Positions 33,137 to 44,863 of a stretch of 64,000 nucleotides of DNA are shown here, piece by piece. The notes beneath the pieces were generated by a model. It was not told the origin of the DNA. It worked only from the letters and a program-made list of their open reading frames with translations, and made no database searches. The position numbers and the translations under genes are program-made. The stretch's first letter is position 1. The number at the start of each line of letters is the position of its first letter. This DNA comes from Psychrobacter sp. JCM 18901. GTDB lineage: Bacteria > Pseudomonadota > Gammaproteobacteria > Pseudomonadales > Moraxellaceae. The stretch spans positions 1 through 64,000 of the forward strand of contig NZ_BAWH01000012.1 of the NCBI RefSeq assembly GCF_000586435.1, written 5' to 3'.

Positions 33137-33638
33137 ATGAGAGAGTTTGATTACGACTTGGATTATAAGAGTTTGGATTTGCGCGCTCAGCCTGAGTTGT
33201 ACCGTGTCGGTCGCGGTGAGCAAGGCGTATTACTGGTAGAGCCTTATAAGTCTGAGATTTTACCCCATTGGCGTTTTGCGACTCCCGACATCGCCCGCGA
33301 AAGTAGTGAAGCTATCTATCAGATGTTTTTAGATTACTTGGCTGATGATGACTTCGTCGGCGCAGATATGGCGCGCAAGTTTATCCAAATGGGCTATACC
33401 CGTGCTCGTCGCTATGCCAATCATAAAGGTGGTAAAAAATATAAAGGCGCAGTACTGATGATAAAAAAAAGGTCAAAGCGGCGCCCATGGCCGCGAAGAG
33501 TTGCCACGACAAGAGGAAGACCCAGTCAAGGCGGAGTCCGCACGAATCTTTAAAGTGAAATGGGATGAATGCCGTGAGAACGAAGATTATTTAAGAATGA
33601 AAAAAGAGCATCGTGAACGCTATAAAGATGTCGAATAG
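33137..33638 (+). CDS. DUF4385 family protein (one frameshift)
   Basis: About 166 residues after repair, cytoplasmic, of a widespread uncharacterised family I recognise as DUF4385. Typical parts are FDYDLDYKSLDLRAQPELYR, GRGEQGVLLVEPYKSE, MARKFIQMGYTRARRYANHK and the repaired C-terminus GAHGREELPR...KWDECRENEDYL. The A-run of eight at 33463-33470 has one base too many; unrepaired, the tail is an unrelated Arg-rich stretch. Function unknown. Confidence 0.85.
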
Positions 33639-33755
33639 TTGCTAGTGCTCAAGACATTAAGCACAACAGGTAACTAAATTGACTGGCCTCAGAACGCTAC
33701 TGTGCTAAGGTATGGCCAATATAATAAATATAACGATTTTCAATAGTGAGGAATA

Positions 33756-34439
33756 ATGAATAAGCAGCTTTTAATTTTTGATTTTGATGGAACACTTATT
33801 GATAGCGTACCCGATTTGGCCGACGCCACCAACGCCATGCTAACCACATTGGGCAAAGACACCCATCCTATCGAGACAATACGCAATTGGATAGGAAATG
33901 GCTCACGCCTGCTCGTAGAGCGCGCTTTGGTTGGTAAAGTGGAAGTAGCAGATGGCGAGCTAACGGTCGAGGAAGCCGATCACGCAGAGCAAATATTTTT
34001 TGAGGCTTATAAAAACCTCAGTGGTAGCAAAACCGTTGCCTATCCAGATGTCGATGACGGACTAAAACAACTGCACGCAGCTGGCTATACGCTTGCTTTA
34101 GTCACCAATAAGCCCATTCGATTTGTACCGAAGATATTGCACTCATTTGGCTGGCAAGATTTGTTTAGTGAAGTGATGGGCGGCGACAGTTTATCTGTCA
34201 AAAAACCAGATCCAGCGCCCCTACTGCATGTCTGTGAGACTCTCAATGTCAGTGTTGATCAGGCAGTGATGATTGGCGACTCTAGGAACGATATGTTGGC
34301 TGGACAGAACGCCAATATGGACACGCTCGGTCTGTCTTATGGTTATAACTACGGCCAAGATATTCGCGAATTAAATCCGACCGAAGCATTTGACCATTTC
34401 GCGGACTTGGTCGCTTGGGTTATGAAAGATAGAGTTTAG
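33756..34439 (+). CDS. gph: Phosphoglycolate phosphatase
   Basis: HAD-superfamily hydrolase, 227 residues, removing 2-phosphoglycolate formed during DNA repair and other damage. Motif I is FDFDGTLIDS (nucleophile Asp near residue 9), motif II is ALVTNKP, the motif III Lys is in VKKPDPAPL and motif IV is MIGDSRNDMLAG. A GAGGA precedes the ATG. An alternative is one of the related HAD phosphatases acting on other small phosphates. It is convergent with comM. Confidence 0.9.
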   Translation: MNKQLLIFDFDGTLIDSVPDLADATNAMLTTLGKDTHPIETIRNWIGNGSRLLVERALVGKVEVADGELTVEEADHAEQIFFEAYKNLSGSKTVAYPDVDDGLKQLHAAGYTLALVTNKPIRFVPKILHSFGWQDLFSEVMGGDSLSVKKPDPAPLLHVCETLNVSVDQAVMIGDSRNDMLAGQNANMDTLGLSYGYNYGQDIRELNPTEAFDHFADLVAWVMKDRV

Positions 34440-34490
34440 TCTATAAAAAAACCTATCAAATCATCATGATGTAACTTGCTCAAACATAGA

Positions 34491-36071
34491 TTACGCTTTG
34501 CTGCGATAGCTCAGCGCCTCAGATACGTGGGCGCTGTTGATATCGGTACTATTAGCCAAATCCGCGATTGTACGCGCTACTCGTAATACTCGGTGGTAGC
34601 CACGTGCTGATAAATTCAGACGCTGCTGAGCAAGTTGCAATAACTGCTTTTCATTGTCGCCTAACTGGATATACTCATCGATTTCGCTAGGGCTAAGCTC
34701 ATTATTAACCTTTTGCTGACGCTGCATTTGATGCTGATGCGCGACCACTACGCGAGCCCGTACTTGCTTGGAGGTTTCACCTACCTGACTATTCTGCAGA
34801 TCGGCAATCGGTAACGCAGGCACGGTGATATGCAAATCAATACGATCTAAGAGAGGACCAGATAACTTATCTTGATAGCGTTTGATCTGCTCAGGTCGAC
34901 AGCGACAACGTCCTGATGTATCGCCATCATAGCCACATGGGCAAGGGTTCATCGCGGCAACCAGTTGAAAATTCGCCGGGAAGGTCATCTGAGAGTTAGC
35001 GCGGCTAATAGTGATTTGTTTGGCTTCTAGCGGCTGACGCAATACTTCCAGCACGCTTCGATCAAACTCAGGTAACTCATCTAAAAACAACACGCCTTTA
35101 TTAGCTAGCGTAATTTCACCTGGTTTTGGCCGTGAGCCACCACCGACTAGTGCCACAGCTGATATCGTATGATGCACTTGTCTGAATGGCCGCGTCCCAT
35201 AGTCATAATCGCTGTCTGCCACCGAATAGGTACTGGCAACTTCTAGCGCATCCTCATCACTCAAGTCTGGCAATATCGTCGGCAAACGTGAGGCCATGAG
35301 CGTTTTGCCAGAACCCGGTGGCCCTGTAAATAACAATGAATGACCACCAGCGGCGGCAATCTCTAACGCGCGTCTGGCATGATGCTGTCCTTTGACATCA
35401 GCTAAATCCACTTGATAGCCAACATGCTGCTGTGCAGGACTTGGCTGTACCACGGCTAAACTCTCATAGCTTGCACTTGGGTCAACGAGCGACTGCAGAT
35501 GGTCGCAAACTGCTTTTAGACTCTGAGCAGCTAGTATCGTTACGCCATCAACGCGGCTGGCCTCATGACCATTATCAATCGGTACGATCAGTTGCGGTGT
35601 CATCGGCGGCGAGGTATCTGAATTATTTTGCTCTTGGTCACTCGCTGCTACCTGAGACAACGCTATTGCCAATTTCTCAGCTTTGATTGCCCGTGCGACT
35701 GCCAAACTACCAGTTACTTGTCGCAATTGACCATTGAGCGCTAATTCGCCAATAAATTCAAATCCTGATAGCACCTCTGGCTCAAGCTGTCCGCTTGCTG
35801 CCAGTATACCAATAGCAATTGGTAAGTCTAAACGCGCGCCATCTTTAGGTAGATCAGCAGGGGCTAAATTGATCGTGAGGCGGCGATTAGGAAACTGGAA
35901 ACCTGAATTGAGAATGGCGGAGCGCACCCTGTCTTTACTCTCACGCACGGCGGCCTCAGGTAGCCCAACGATGGTCAATGCAGGCAGTCCTTGCGATAGA
36001 TGCACCTCAATGATGACCTTGGGAGCATGCAGACCAACCACCGAACGGGTATAGACTTGGGCAAACGACAT
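34491..36071 (-). CDS. comM: YifB/ComM-family Mg chelatase-like AAA+ ATPase
   Basis: Hexameric AAA+ protein; in naturally competent relatives ComM acts as a helicase promoting branch migration during transformation. 526 residues from the ATG at 36071 (MSFAQVYTRS), which has AGGAAG seven bases upstream; the upstream frame to 36167 lacks this. An N-terminal Lon-protease-like domain (GLPALTIVGLPEAAVRESKD), Walker A GPPGSGKT, Walker B VLFLDELPEF, CPCGYDGD...CRC zinc-like motif and a C-terminal Mg-chelatase domain are visible. With dprA in the same window it suggests competence. Confidence 0.92.
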   Translation of the reverse strand: MSFAQVYTRSVVGLHAPKVIIEVHLSQGLPALTIVGLPEAAVRESKDRVRSAILNSGFQFPNRRLTINLAPADLPKDGARLDLPIAIGILAASGQLEPEVLSGFEFIGELALNGQLRQVTGSLAVARAIKAEKLAIALSQVAASDQEQNNSDTSPPMTPQLIVPIDNGHEASRVDGVTILAAQSLKAVCDHLQSLVDPSASYESLAVVQPSPAQQHVGYQVDLADVKGQHHARRALEIAAAGGHSLLFTGPPGSGKTLMASRLPTILPDLSDEDALEVASTYSVADSDYDYGTRPFRQVHHTISAVALVGGGSRPKPGEITLANKGVLFLDELPEFDRSVLEVLRQPLEAKQITISRANSQMTFPANFQLVAAMNPCPCGYDGDTSGRCRCRPEQIKRYQDKLSGPLLDRIDLHITVPALPIADLQNSQVGETSKQVRARVVVAHQHQMQRQQKVNNELSPSEIDEYIQLGDNEKQLLQLAQQRLNLSARGYHRVLRVARTIADLANSTDINSAHVSEALSYRSKA

Positions 36072-36424
36072 CAGCATCTTCCTAATACAGAGTGTCATTG
36101 ATAATAAAGTATTATTTATCAACGCGCAAACGTCGTGTTTTATTGCTGGTGTAGAGAGAATCATCAAAACCTCAGCGTCGTTCTGAGGTTTTTTTATGTA
36201 TAAATAACGCTCTACTTCAATAATTAAGAATACTCACCGACCACCCCACTGCTAACAAGGATTTGTTATACTATCTATTATACATTTAGCGATACATACT
36301 GCTGCCAATGATGTATTCGAATCTTATTATTAATCGTTGATACAAGCGAAAAATAAACACCAAATCCGAAATCATTGATCATATAAAAATCAGCAGTATC
36401 TAGAGTAAAAACGAGGAATATCGC
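36072..36424. other. Divergent intergenic region comM / hemN
   Basis: Besides an orphan terminator (36166-36195) it holds an extended -10 candidate TTGTTATACT at 36263-36272 pointing toward hemN. No gene is seen. Confidence 0.45.
36166..36195 (+). terminator. Orphan terminator-like hairpin upstream of comM
   Basis: AAAACCTCAG and CTGAGGTTTT around CGTCGTT, followed by more T on the plus strand. No plus-strand gene ends here: comM is divergent and gph is more than 1.7 kb away. It could end an antisense or small RNA, or, read on the minus strand, act in the comM leader. Confidence 0.6.
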
Positions 36425-37995
36425 ATGACAGACTATTTAGAACAGAACACTCAGCAGCCCTACAACCGTGCGGAAGAGCCGCCCACGACTGTGCGCCCTG
36501 TTATGCAACCTGACAACCTTATGCCAGTACACGCGGCAGCATTACTAGCAAGCAGCTACCAGCATTTGATGAGGCAATCATCAATAAGTACAATCGCTCA
36601 GGGCCACGTTATACCTCTTATCCGACTGCTTTAGAGTTCGCGCCAATACCAGATAACCTTGAAACAAACAGCTTTGAAGATATTGGTCTTGAGACAAAAA
36701 TCCTGCAAAATCGTGAAGCGCGTGCTCCCTTATCATTATATTTTCACATACCGTTTTGCCGCCACCTTTGCTACTACTGTGCTTGCAACAAGATCATTAC
36801 CAAAAAAAATAGCGATTCTGGCGATTACTTACAGTATTTGATTGCTGAAATTACCCATAAACGCCGCTTGTTATCTACGCCAGAAGGCAGCGACAAACCA
36901 TTAGTCAAACAGCTACATTTGGGTGGTGGTACACCAACGTTTTTGCGTGACGAAGAGATGGTGCAGTTGTGGGAGTTTTTACAAGCTCAGTTTGAGTTTT
37001 TGCCAGAAGATGAAGGTGACTATTCTATCGAAATTGACCCTCGCGAACTGAGTAAAAACACTCTAAAGATATTGCGTAATCTCGGTTTCAATCGTATCAG
37101 CTTAGGTGTGCAGGACTTGGATGAAACGGTGCAAATTGCCGTTAATCGTGTGCATTCAGCAGAGCTTATTGAAAGCGTGATAACAGAAGCACGTGAGCTT
37201 GGTTTTCGCTCTATCAATATTGATTTGATTTATGGTTTACCGCATCAAACGCCTGATACGTTGGACAAAACCGTAAATCGTATCATCGAGATGTCGCCAG
37301 ATCGCCTGTCGGTCTTTAACTATGCGCATTTGCCTGAGCGATTTAAAGCCCAGCGTCAGATAAAAGATGAATATTTGCCTAGCCCAATTGCCAAACTGAC
37401 GATGCTCGGCAGTACTGTTAACACATTGACCGAAGCTGGCTATCAATATATCGGTATCGATCATTTTGCCAAACCTGATGATGAATTGGCTGTCGCACAG
37501 CGTGAAGGCAAATTACATCGTAATTTTCAGGGTTACACCATCATGGGTGACTGTGACTTATTAGGTTTTGGTGTCTCATCAATCAGTCAGATTTCTAATG
37601 CCAATACACGCTATATTTTGCAAAACGATACTGATCTACAGAGCTATCAAGCCAAGATTGATATGGCGAAAATCAATCCGACTGTCATGCCTGCGGTAAA
37701 GTATATAAAAACCTCTATCAAAGACCGCTTGCGTGAGTACGTCATCATGAACCTACTATGTCATGACTATCTCGATTTTAAAGATGTGAATCAAAAATTT
37801 GGTATCGATGCCATCACCTACTTTATTAATGAGATTCAGCAGTTGGGCGCTATGCAAGACGACAGACTGATTGATATGGATGCAGCAGGTATTCGCGTCT
37901 TACCTAGAGGTCGCTTGCTTGGTCGCAACGTCGCTATGGTATTTGATGAATACTTGGACAAGAAACATCAAAACCGCTTTTCAAAAGTTATCTAA
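36425..37995 (+). CDS. hemN: Oxygen-independent coproporphyrinogen III oxidase (one frameshift)
   Basis: Radical-SAM enzyme decarboxylating coproporphyrinogen III in haem synthesis without oxygen. About 523 residues, longer than the usual 460 because of an N-terminal stretch of roughly 55 residues. The [4Fe-4S] motif is FCRHLCYYCACN. QLHLGGGTPTFL, FNRISLGVQD and INIDLIYGLPHQT follow, then the HemN C-terminal domain. A base is missing at about 36556 (AFDEAIINKYNRSGPRYTSYP lies after it). GAGGA precedes the ATG. A HemW-type role is less likely because the first motif is the HemN form. Confidence 0.92.
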
Positions 37996-38027
37996 GCTAG
38001 CGAAACTTTAGTCCAATTAATACACAT

Positions 38028-38057
38028 AAAAAAAAGACCTCAAGCGAGGTCTTTTTT
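38028..38057. terminator. Bidirectional terminator between hemN and qmcA
   Basis: AAAAAAGACCTC and GAGGTCTTTTTT around AAGC; works on both strands for the convergent genes. Confidence 0.88.
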
Positions 38058-38074
38058 AATATTGCTATGACTTT

Positions 38075-38935
38075 TTACACTTTTAATTTATCACCGACCA
38101 TACCTTTTACAGTGCTTAAGATATCTGCTGGTAATACCACCATTTTGGAGTTATCAGATTCAGCCAACTCTCGTATCGCTTTGATATACTGTTCACCCAG
38201 CAAGTATACGATCGGCATCTCTTCCTCGCCCATCGCACTAGTAATCAAACGAATCGACTCTTCAGAACCTCTGGCTAGTACCACCTGCGCTTCAGCATCA
38301 CGGCGTGAAGCTTCCAAGCGACCATCCGCTTCTAAGATAGCAGCTTGCTTTTGACCATCAGCACGGGTCACGGTCGCACGGCGCAAACGTTCTGCTGCTG
38401 CCTGCTCTTCCATGGATGCTTGCATGGTCTGCGAAGGATTAATATCTTGAATCTCTACTGTCTTAAGGGTAATACCCCAATCCGCAATATCTTCTGAAAT
38501 TGCATGTTTTAGCTTGGTTTTGATCTCGTCGCGACTAGACAATGCGCTATCAAGATCCATCTCACCAATGATCGAACGTAGCGATGTTTGCACCAGATTA
38601 CGGATACCGTATTCATAATCTTCAATACCATAGACCGCTTTATCAGGACGCACGATATTAATATAAGCGACAGCGTTTGCAATGATAACGACGTTGTCAC
38701 GAGTAATGACTTCTTGTGACGGAATATCGAGTACGATGTCTTTGGTCGTTACCTTATAAGCCACATCATCTACATAAGGGATGATGAGGTTGAGTCCAGG
38801 CTCTAGCGTTTGGCTATATTTGCCCAGTCTCTGCACTACCCATTTATAACCTTGCGGTACAATACGTACGCCTTTAAACACGGTGAATACCACCAGTGCA
38901 ATCAATACCACCATGACAATACTAAAGCTTTCCAT
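38075..38935 (-). CDS. qmcA: SPFH/Band-7 membrane protease-associated protein (QmcA-like)
   Basis: Stomatin/prohibitin-family protein, 286 residues: an N-terminal membrane helix (FSIVMVVLIALVVFTVF), the SPFH domain (VPQGYKWVVQRLGKYSQTLE, PGLNLIIPYVD, TRDNVVIIANAVAYINI), then a coiled-coil rich in Ala/Glu/Arg and a C-terminal hydrophobic part. These proteins form large cage-like assemblies at the inner membrane and associate with proteases. It lies directly downstream of an NfeD gene, the usual partner (16-base gap). Confidence 0.92.
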   Translation of the reverse strand: MESFSIVMVVLIALVVFTVFKGVRIVPQGYKWVVQRLGKYSQTLEPGLNLIIPYVDDVAYKVTTKDIVLDIPSQEVITRDNVVIIANAVAYINIVRPDKAVYGIEDYEYGIRNLVQTSLRSIIGEMDLDSALSSRDEIKTKLKHAISEDIADWGITLKTVEIQDINPSQTMQASMEEQAAAERLRRATVTRADGQKQAAILEADGRLEASRRDAEAQVVLARGSEESIRLITSAMGEEEMPIVYLLGEQYIKAIRELAESDNSKMVVLPADILSTVKGMVGDKLKV

Positions 38936-38951
38936 AACTCATCCCTTATTA

Positions 38952-39431
38952 TTATACCTGCATACTTTTATGCATCGCTGCCTGCGCTTTTGTACTGCTC
39001 ACAATCAGCTCGTTACCCACGATATCCGTCACTACCACTCTATCGCCGATTGCCACCTGCTCCCCTCTCGTACGGCACATCCATTCAGCCGCACCAACGA
39101 TAGGAACACTAAATCTAACTGTGCCAGCTTTATCTAGCTGCGGTGACACGATAATCATCCCCACCTCACCGACTATGACACTACCGCCTAGCCCAGCTTT
39201 GGTACGATCTACTGACAACGGTTTGATAAACTTGAACCAAGCCAGTAAGAACACAGAAGAGAGCACTAACCAGACGATAATCTGAATAGAAACAGAAATA
39301 GGTAGCAGCCATGATAGCGCTGCAACGATGATGGCAGCGGCGCCAAACCACAAACTGGCAAACGTCGGTACAAACATCTCAACAATTAATAATAAGAAGC
39401 CTAATACTAACCAATGCCAAGGTTCAATCAT
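38952..39431 (-). CDS. NfeD-like membrane protein
   Basis: Short NfeD (clan 1b type) of 159 residues from the ATG at 39431, which has GGAG nine bases upstream; ATGs further upstream would add up to 14 residues. Three or four helices (HWLVLGFLLLIVEMFVP, SLWFGAAAIIVAALSWLLP, IIVWLVLSSVFLLAWFKF) are followed by a C-terminal OB-fold (GEVGMIIVSPQLDKAGTVRF...VGDRVVVTDIVGNELIV). Encoded with qmcA; together they form a membrane quality-control pair. Confidence 0.9.
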   Translation of the reverse strand: MIEPWHWLVLGFLLLIVEMFVPTFASLWFGAAAIIVAALSWLLPISVSIQIIVWLVLSSVFLLAWFKFIKPLSVDRTKAGLGGSVIVGEVGMIIVSPQLDKAGTVRFSVPIVGAAEWMCRTRGEQVAIGDRVVVTDIVGNELIVSSTKAQAAMHKSMQV

Positions 39432-39589
39432 CCAAAGTATCTCCATCCTTGCCACCATTCCTATCTTTATCAATCCAGTTTTTAATGTAGCACATTTTTA
39501 AGGATAACAACGCTTTAACGATAATGATATATTACTTATTGGATGCTTATAAATTACTAACTTAAAGGCCTTAACATAAATTTTAAGCG

Positions 39590-39623
39590 AAAAAAAACGA
39601 CCACTTAAAGTGATCGTTTCTTT
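39590..39623 (-). terminator. Terminator after the outer-membrane barrel gene
   Basis: On the minus strand AACGATCACTT pairs with AAGTGGTCGTT (one mismatch or G-T pair) and is followed by eight T. Confidence 0.75.
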
Positions 39624-39660
39624 ATTATAGCTGTTTGCTAAAAGCTTGTTTTCTAAATAA

Positions 39661-40201
39661 TTAGAATTTTAGCTGTGCGCCAACAGTCATAAGGTCTGCA
39701 TCGCTACCTAGCATGTCGTATTCAGCTTCGACACTGAAATCAGAGTTTACTGCGTAACCAAGACCTACACCACCAGCGATGTTAGTATCGTCGTCTGAGA
39801 AATCAGAAGCACCAGCAAAATTAGTATTGTTAGCTTCTACTTCAGTTTTTGCAACACCTAGCTTACCTTTTGCGTATAAGCCGCTGTTTGGGAATGCATA
39901 ACGGTAAGTACCATAAGCGCCGTATGTTTTAGCATCGATGTCGCCGCCTCTATAGTCAGCATCATCTGAACCTACGTATTCTGCTTCAATACCGAAGTTA
40001 GGATCAAAGTTATAACCAGCAGTTACACCGTATGCAGTTGGGTCATCAGCACCATCGATATCTAGATCGAACTGACCAACTTTAGCAGCAACGTATGGCT
40101 GACCTGTGTAGCCATTGCCATAGTTAACAGCGGCTTGTGCGCCTACAGAAAGTAAAGAACCAGTTGCTAGTGCAAGTATTGTTTTTTTGTAGAGTTTTCA
40201 T
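39661..40201 (-). CDS. Opacity-type outer-membrane beta-barrel protein (one frameshift)
   Basis: About 179 residues after repair. It starts MKTLQKTILALATGSLLSVG with cleavage after AQA, then alternating strands such as GQPYVAAKVGQFDLDIDG, YGVTAGYNFDPNFGIEAEY, YGAYGTYRYAFPNSGLYAKG, AGGVGLGYAVNSDFSVEAEY and the C-terminal VGAQLKF ending in Phe, as barrel proteins do. A T-run of seven at 40182-40188 (six needed) breaks the signal peptide, which leaves no start codon in the main frame, so simple ORF callers will miss it. AAGGAG lies six bases before the ATG. The eight-strand barrel belongs to the OmpX/Opa-like group; function unknown. Confidence 0.82.
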
Positions 40202-40506
40202 TATTAGCTCCTTGAAAGAAATTTGGACAAACAAGTTATTTATTTATATTGGCCTTGTGGCCCTATCGCCTTGTCTGCTAACGATGAATACATAGTAACA
40301 AACTATTTCAGACACTCTGTCAGTGTTTAATGGTACGAAAGTTAAGATTTGAAAGCGTTTATCAGTGTGTGGGTTACAAAGGCTTAGATATGAAACCTTT
40401 TGTTACATCCACTCAGTTTATGCAATAATCCGTACTCATTTCACAGTTTTCTTGCTAGATAGATCGGCTAAATATGGCTGATATAACAATAATTAGAGAG
40501 AAAAAA
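40202..40506. other. Divergent intergenic region, omp / bioF
   Basis: About 300 bases with the promoters of both genes presumably inside. A GGCC-TTGT-GGCC short inverted repeat lies near 40250. In the bioF direction there is an upstream ATG (40474) in frame, but the better ribosome site is at 40507. Confidence 0.4.
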
Positions 40507-41739
40507 ATGCAAAATTCTATCACTGAGCGCTTACAAACTGCACTTGCAGACTTAAAAGCAAAGCAGCAGTACCGCCAATTACCAAACTTGCAGCACGATG
40601 GAAGATATGTGATTAGCAATAGTAAAGCTCTGCTTAATATTGCGAGTAATGATTATCTTGGCTTAGGCGGCGATACTGAGCTACAAGCTGAATTTCTAGC
40701 TCAAGTGGGACAGCTATCTACTACACACACTCCTAAAATGAGTGCCACTTCCTCACGCCTACTGACAGGCAACGATATACAGTTAGAAGCTCTAGAAGAG
40801 GAACTGCAAAGCTGGTATCAAAGCGCCATAGAAAAACAGAGTTTAACCGATTCAAAGTCAGTGTTGATCTTAAACAGTGGCTATCACGCCAACCTAGGTA
40901 TCTTGCCAGCATTGACAGCTTTACCAGTCAAAACACTCATTTTGGCTGACAAGCTAGTACATGCCAGCATTATCGATGGTATGCGCCTGAGCCAAAGCAA
41001 ACTTGTTACCTATCGTCGTTACCGTCATAACGATTACGAGCATTTAGCCAAATTTATTGAACAAGCAGACGAGACGGTTGAACGCATCATTATTGTCACC
41101 GAGAGTATATTTAGTATGGATGGTGACCGTGCTGACTTACTTCAGTTAATACAACTCAAATCCAGAGATGCTCGTATTGAGCTGTATGTCGATGAAGCAC
41201 ATGCTGTTGGAGTGCTTGGCGATACAGGTCTAGGGTTGGCGGAAGAAACGCATACTTTGGCCGATATTGACTACTTGGTGGGTACCTTTGGTAAAGCATT
41301 TGCTTCGATGGGTGCTTATATAATGTGTGATGAAGTCGTCAAACAATGGCTAATTAATGCCATGCGTCCGCTGATTTTTAGTACCGCACTCCCTCCGATA
41401 AACCATGCATGGACACGATTTATTTTAGCAAAAATGCCGACCTTAACTGACCAACGTGTGCATCTAGCACAGTTATCTACCACGCTTAGTCAAGCCATTG
41501 ACCCACGGCACCGTGTATCGCCAACCTTGCAAGAGATACATTACCAATCCCCTATCGTTCCTTATATATTGGGCGATAATGCGAGTACCCTTGCCAAAGC
41601 ACAACAGCTACAAGCCGCTGGTTTTTATGCATTACCTATCAGGCCGCCTACTGTGCCTACTAATACTGCTCGCATTCGCTTAGTTATGAATGCCAAACTG
41701 ACTAACGAAGACTGCGAGCGACTAATACAGCAGTTGTAA
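40507..41739 (+). CDS. bioF: 8-amino-7-oxononanoate synthase
   Basis: PLP enzyme joining pimeloyl-ACP and L-alanine in biotin synthesis. 410 residues, fold type I. Visible: NYLGL-like ASNDYLGLGGD, SRLLTGND, NSGYHANLG, the PLP-binding YVDEAHAVGVLG, the Schiff-base Lys in VGTFGKAFASMGAY and a C-terminal RPPTVPTNTARIRL. I start at the ATG at 40507 after GAGAG. bioC follows 70 bases later on the same strand, so this is a partial bio operon. Confidence 0.94.
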   Translation: MQNSITERLQTALADLKAKQQYRQLPNLQHDGRYVISNSKALLNIASNDYLGLGGDTELQAEFLAQVGQLSTTHTPKMSATSSRLLTGNDIQLEALEEELQSWYQSAIEKQSLTDSKSVLILNSGYHANLGILPALTALPVKTLILADKLVHASIIDGMRLSQSKLVTYRRYRHNDYEHLAKFIEQADETVERIIIVTESIFSMDGDRADLLQLIQLKSRDARIELYVDEAHAVGVLGDTGLGLAEETHTLADIDYLVGTFGKAFASMGAYIMCDEVVKQWLINAMRPLIFSTALPPINHAWTRFILAKMPTLTDQRVHLAQLSTTLSQAIDPRHRVSPTLQEIHYQSPIVPYILGDNASTLAKAQQLQAAGFYALPIRPPTVPTNTARIRLVMNAKLTNEDCERLIQQL

Positions 41740-41809
41740 TTTTATCGTTTGATACAGAATTTACTCCTAATATTGATAGATAACTGGCGTACTTGGATAT
41801 AATGAAGCT

Positions 41810-42619
41810 ATGACAACACTCGACACAGCCGATGATCTTAGTGTTAGAAAACAAACCATCGCTCGCCACTTTGCCAATGCAAGCGACTATGATCAGCATG
41901 CCAATATTCAGCAGACCGTTTGTCAGTATTTATTAGACAGTATTGCTCATACCAAGCAAAGCAGTGTGTTAGAAGTGGGTGCCGGTACAGGTCAAATGAC
42001 GCGCCTACTCGCTGATCATATCCAAGGCCAGTACTGGCTCATTAATGAGTTATGTACTGAGCAGACTGCTACATTGCAATCAATACTGCCAACTGCTGAG
42101 ATCATTATCGGTGATGCTGAAACCATAGATTTAGCAGAAAATCATAGCTTAATAGTCAGTGCTAATGCCGTGCAATGGTTTGATAGTCCGTTGAGTTTCG
42201 TCACGCAATCAGCGCAGCGTTTACAATCTGGAGGCCAGCTAGTCTTTAGTACTTTTACGCCAAATAACTTTTTGCAAATTAAGACTCTCACGGGTCAAGG
42301 ACTTTACTATCCAGATATTAATGAATGGCAATTGGCATTAGATAGTGCTGGCTTTGAGAATATCAAACTCTCAATTCAGCGCTTTGATTTACCATTTCCA
42401 ACCCCCTACGCTATCTTGAAGCATATGAAACTCACTGGCGTATCGACCAATCAAACGCAAATACAATCAGACGATACTCAAACCTTTATATGGACAAAAT
42501 CCCGTCTACAGCAATTTGAGTCAGACTATTGGCAACATTTTTCAAGAAAGGATGAAACAGGACAGCTCGTGGTTAATTTAACCTATGAAGTTCTCATAGT
42601 AAGCGCGTTTAAACCATAA
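41810..42619 (+). CDS. bioC: Malonyl-ACP O-methyltransferase
   Basis: SAM-dependent methyltransferase that caps malonyl-ACP so that fatty-acid enzymes can build the pimelate chain of biotin. 269 residues. The SAM-binding motif is VLEVGAGTGQMTRLL, followed by a typical acidic loop and ANAVQWFDSP. The family has many lookalikes, but the place directly behind bioF and the HFANASDYDQHANIQ N-terminus support BioC. Ends before a bidirectional terminator. Confidence 0.9.
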   Translation: MTTLDTADDLSVRKQTIARHFANASDYDQHANIQQTVCQYLLDSIAHTKQSSVLEVGAGTGQMTRLLADHIQGQYWLINELCTEQTATLQSILPTAEIIIGDAETIDLAENHSLIVSANAVQWFDSPLSFVTQSAQRLQSGGQLVFSTFTPNNFLQIKTLTGQGLYYPDINEWQLALDSAGFENIKLSIQRFDLPFPTPYAILKHMKLTGVSTNQTQIQSDDTQTFIWTKSRLQQFESDYWQHFSRKDETGQLVVNLTYEVLIVSAFKP

Positions 42620-42682
42620 GCACGCATCTTATCAAGAAAAACAATAGCTAGCAGAAACAGTAGCCGATAGGAAAAACAGCCA

Positions 42683-42716
42683 TAAAAAAAACGCACCCCA
42701 AAGGATGCGTTTTTAA
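42683..42716. terminator. Bidirectional terminator between bioC and dnaK
   Basis: AAAAAAACGCA and TGCGTTTTT around a purine-rich loop, A-run before and T-run after. Confidence 0.8.
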
Positions 42717-42737
42717 TTTAACTAGTTAATAGCCGTA

Positions 42738-44692
<1,955 letters not shown>

Positions 44693-44754
44693 CTAATTTG
44701 TTTTTAACTATAAATACTTATTTATCCAGACCGTAGTCGGTCACTTGTTGCTAT

Positions 44755-44783
44755 ATATCGGTTTACCCGTCGTATTTTTCAAG
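44755..44783 (-). promoter_or_regulatory. Heat-shock (sigma-32 type) promoter candidate for dnaK
   Basis: On the minus strand CTTGAA and ACCGATAT stand 15 bases apart, close to the sigma-32 pattern CTTGAA-N(13-17)-CCCCATnT. It lies about 75 bases before the dnaK start, in the 183-base gap behind grpE. No CIRCE inverted repeat is seen. Confidence 0.55.
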
Positions 44784-44863
44784 GCAATAATCACGCAAAA
44801 ACTATGTTTCATGTCATTTTTCGTGAAAAACCTTCATATTAGTAGGGTTTAGCCCTAAAAATA

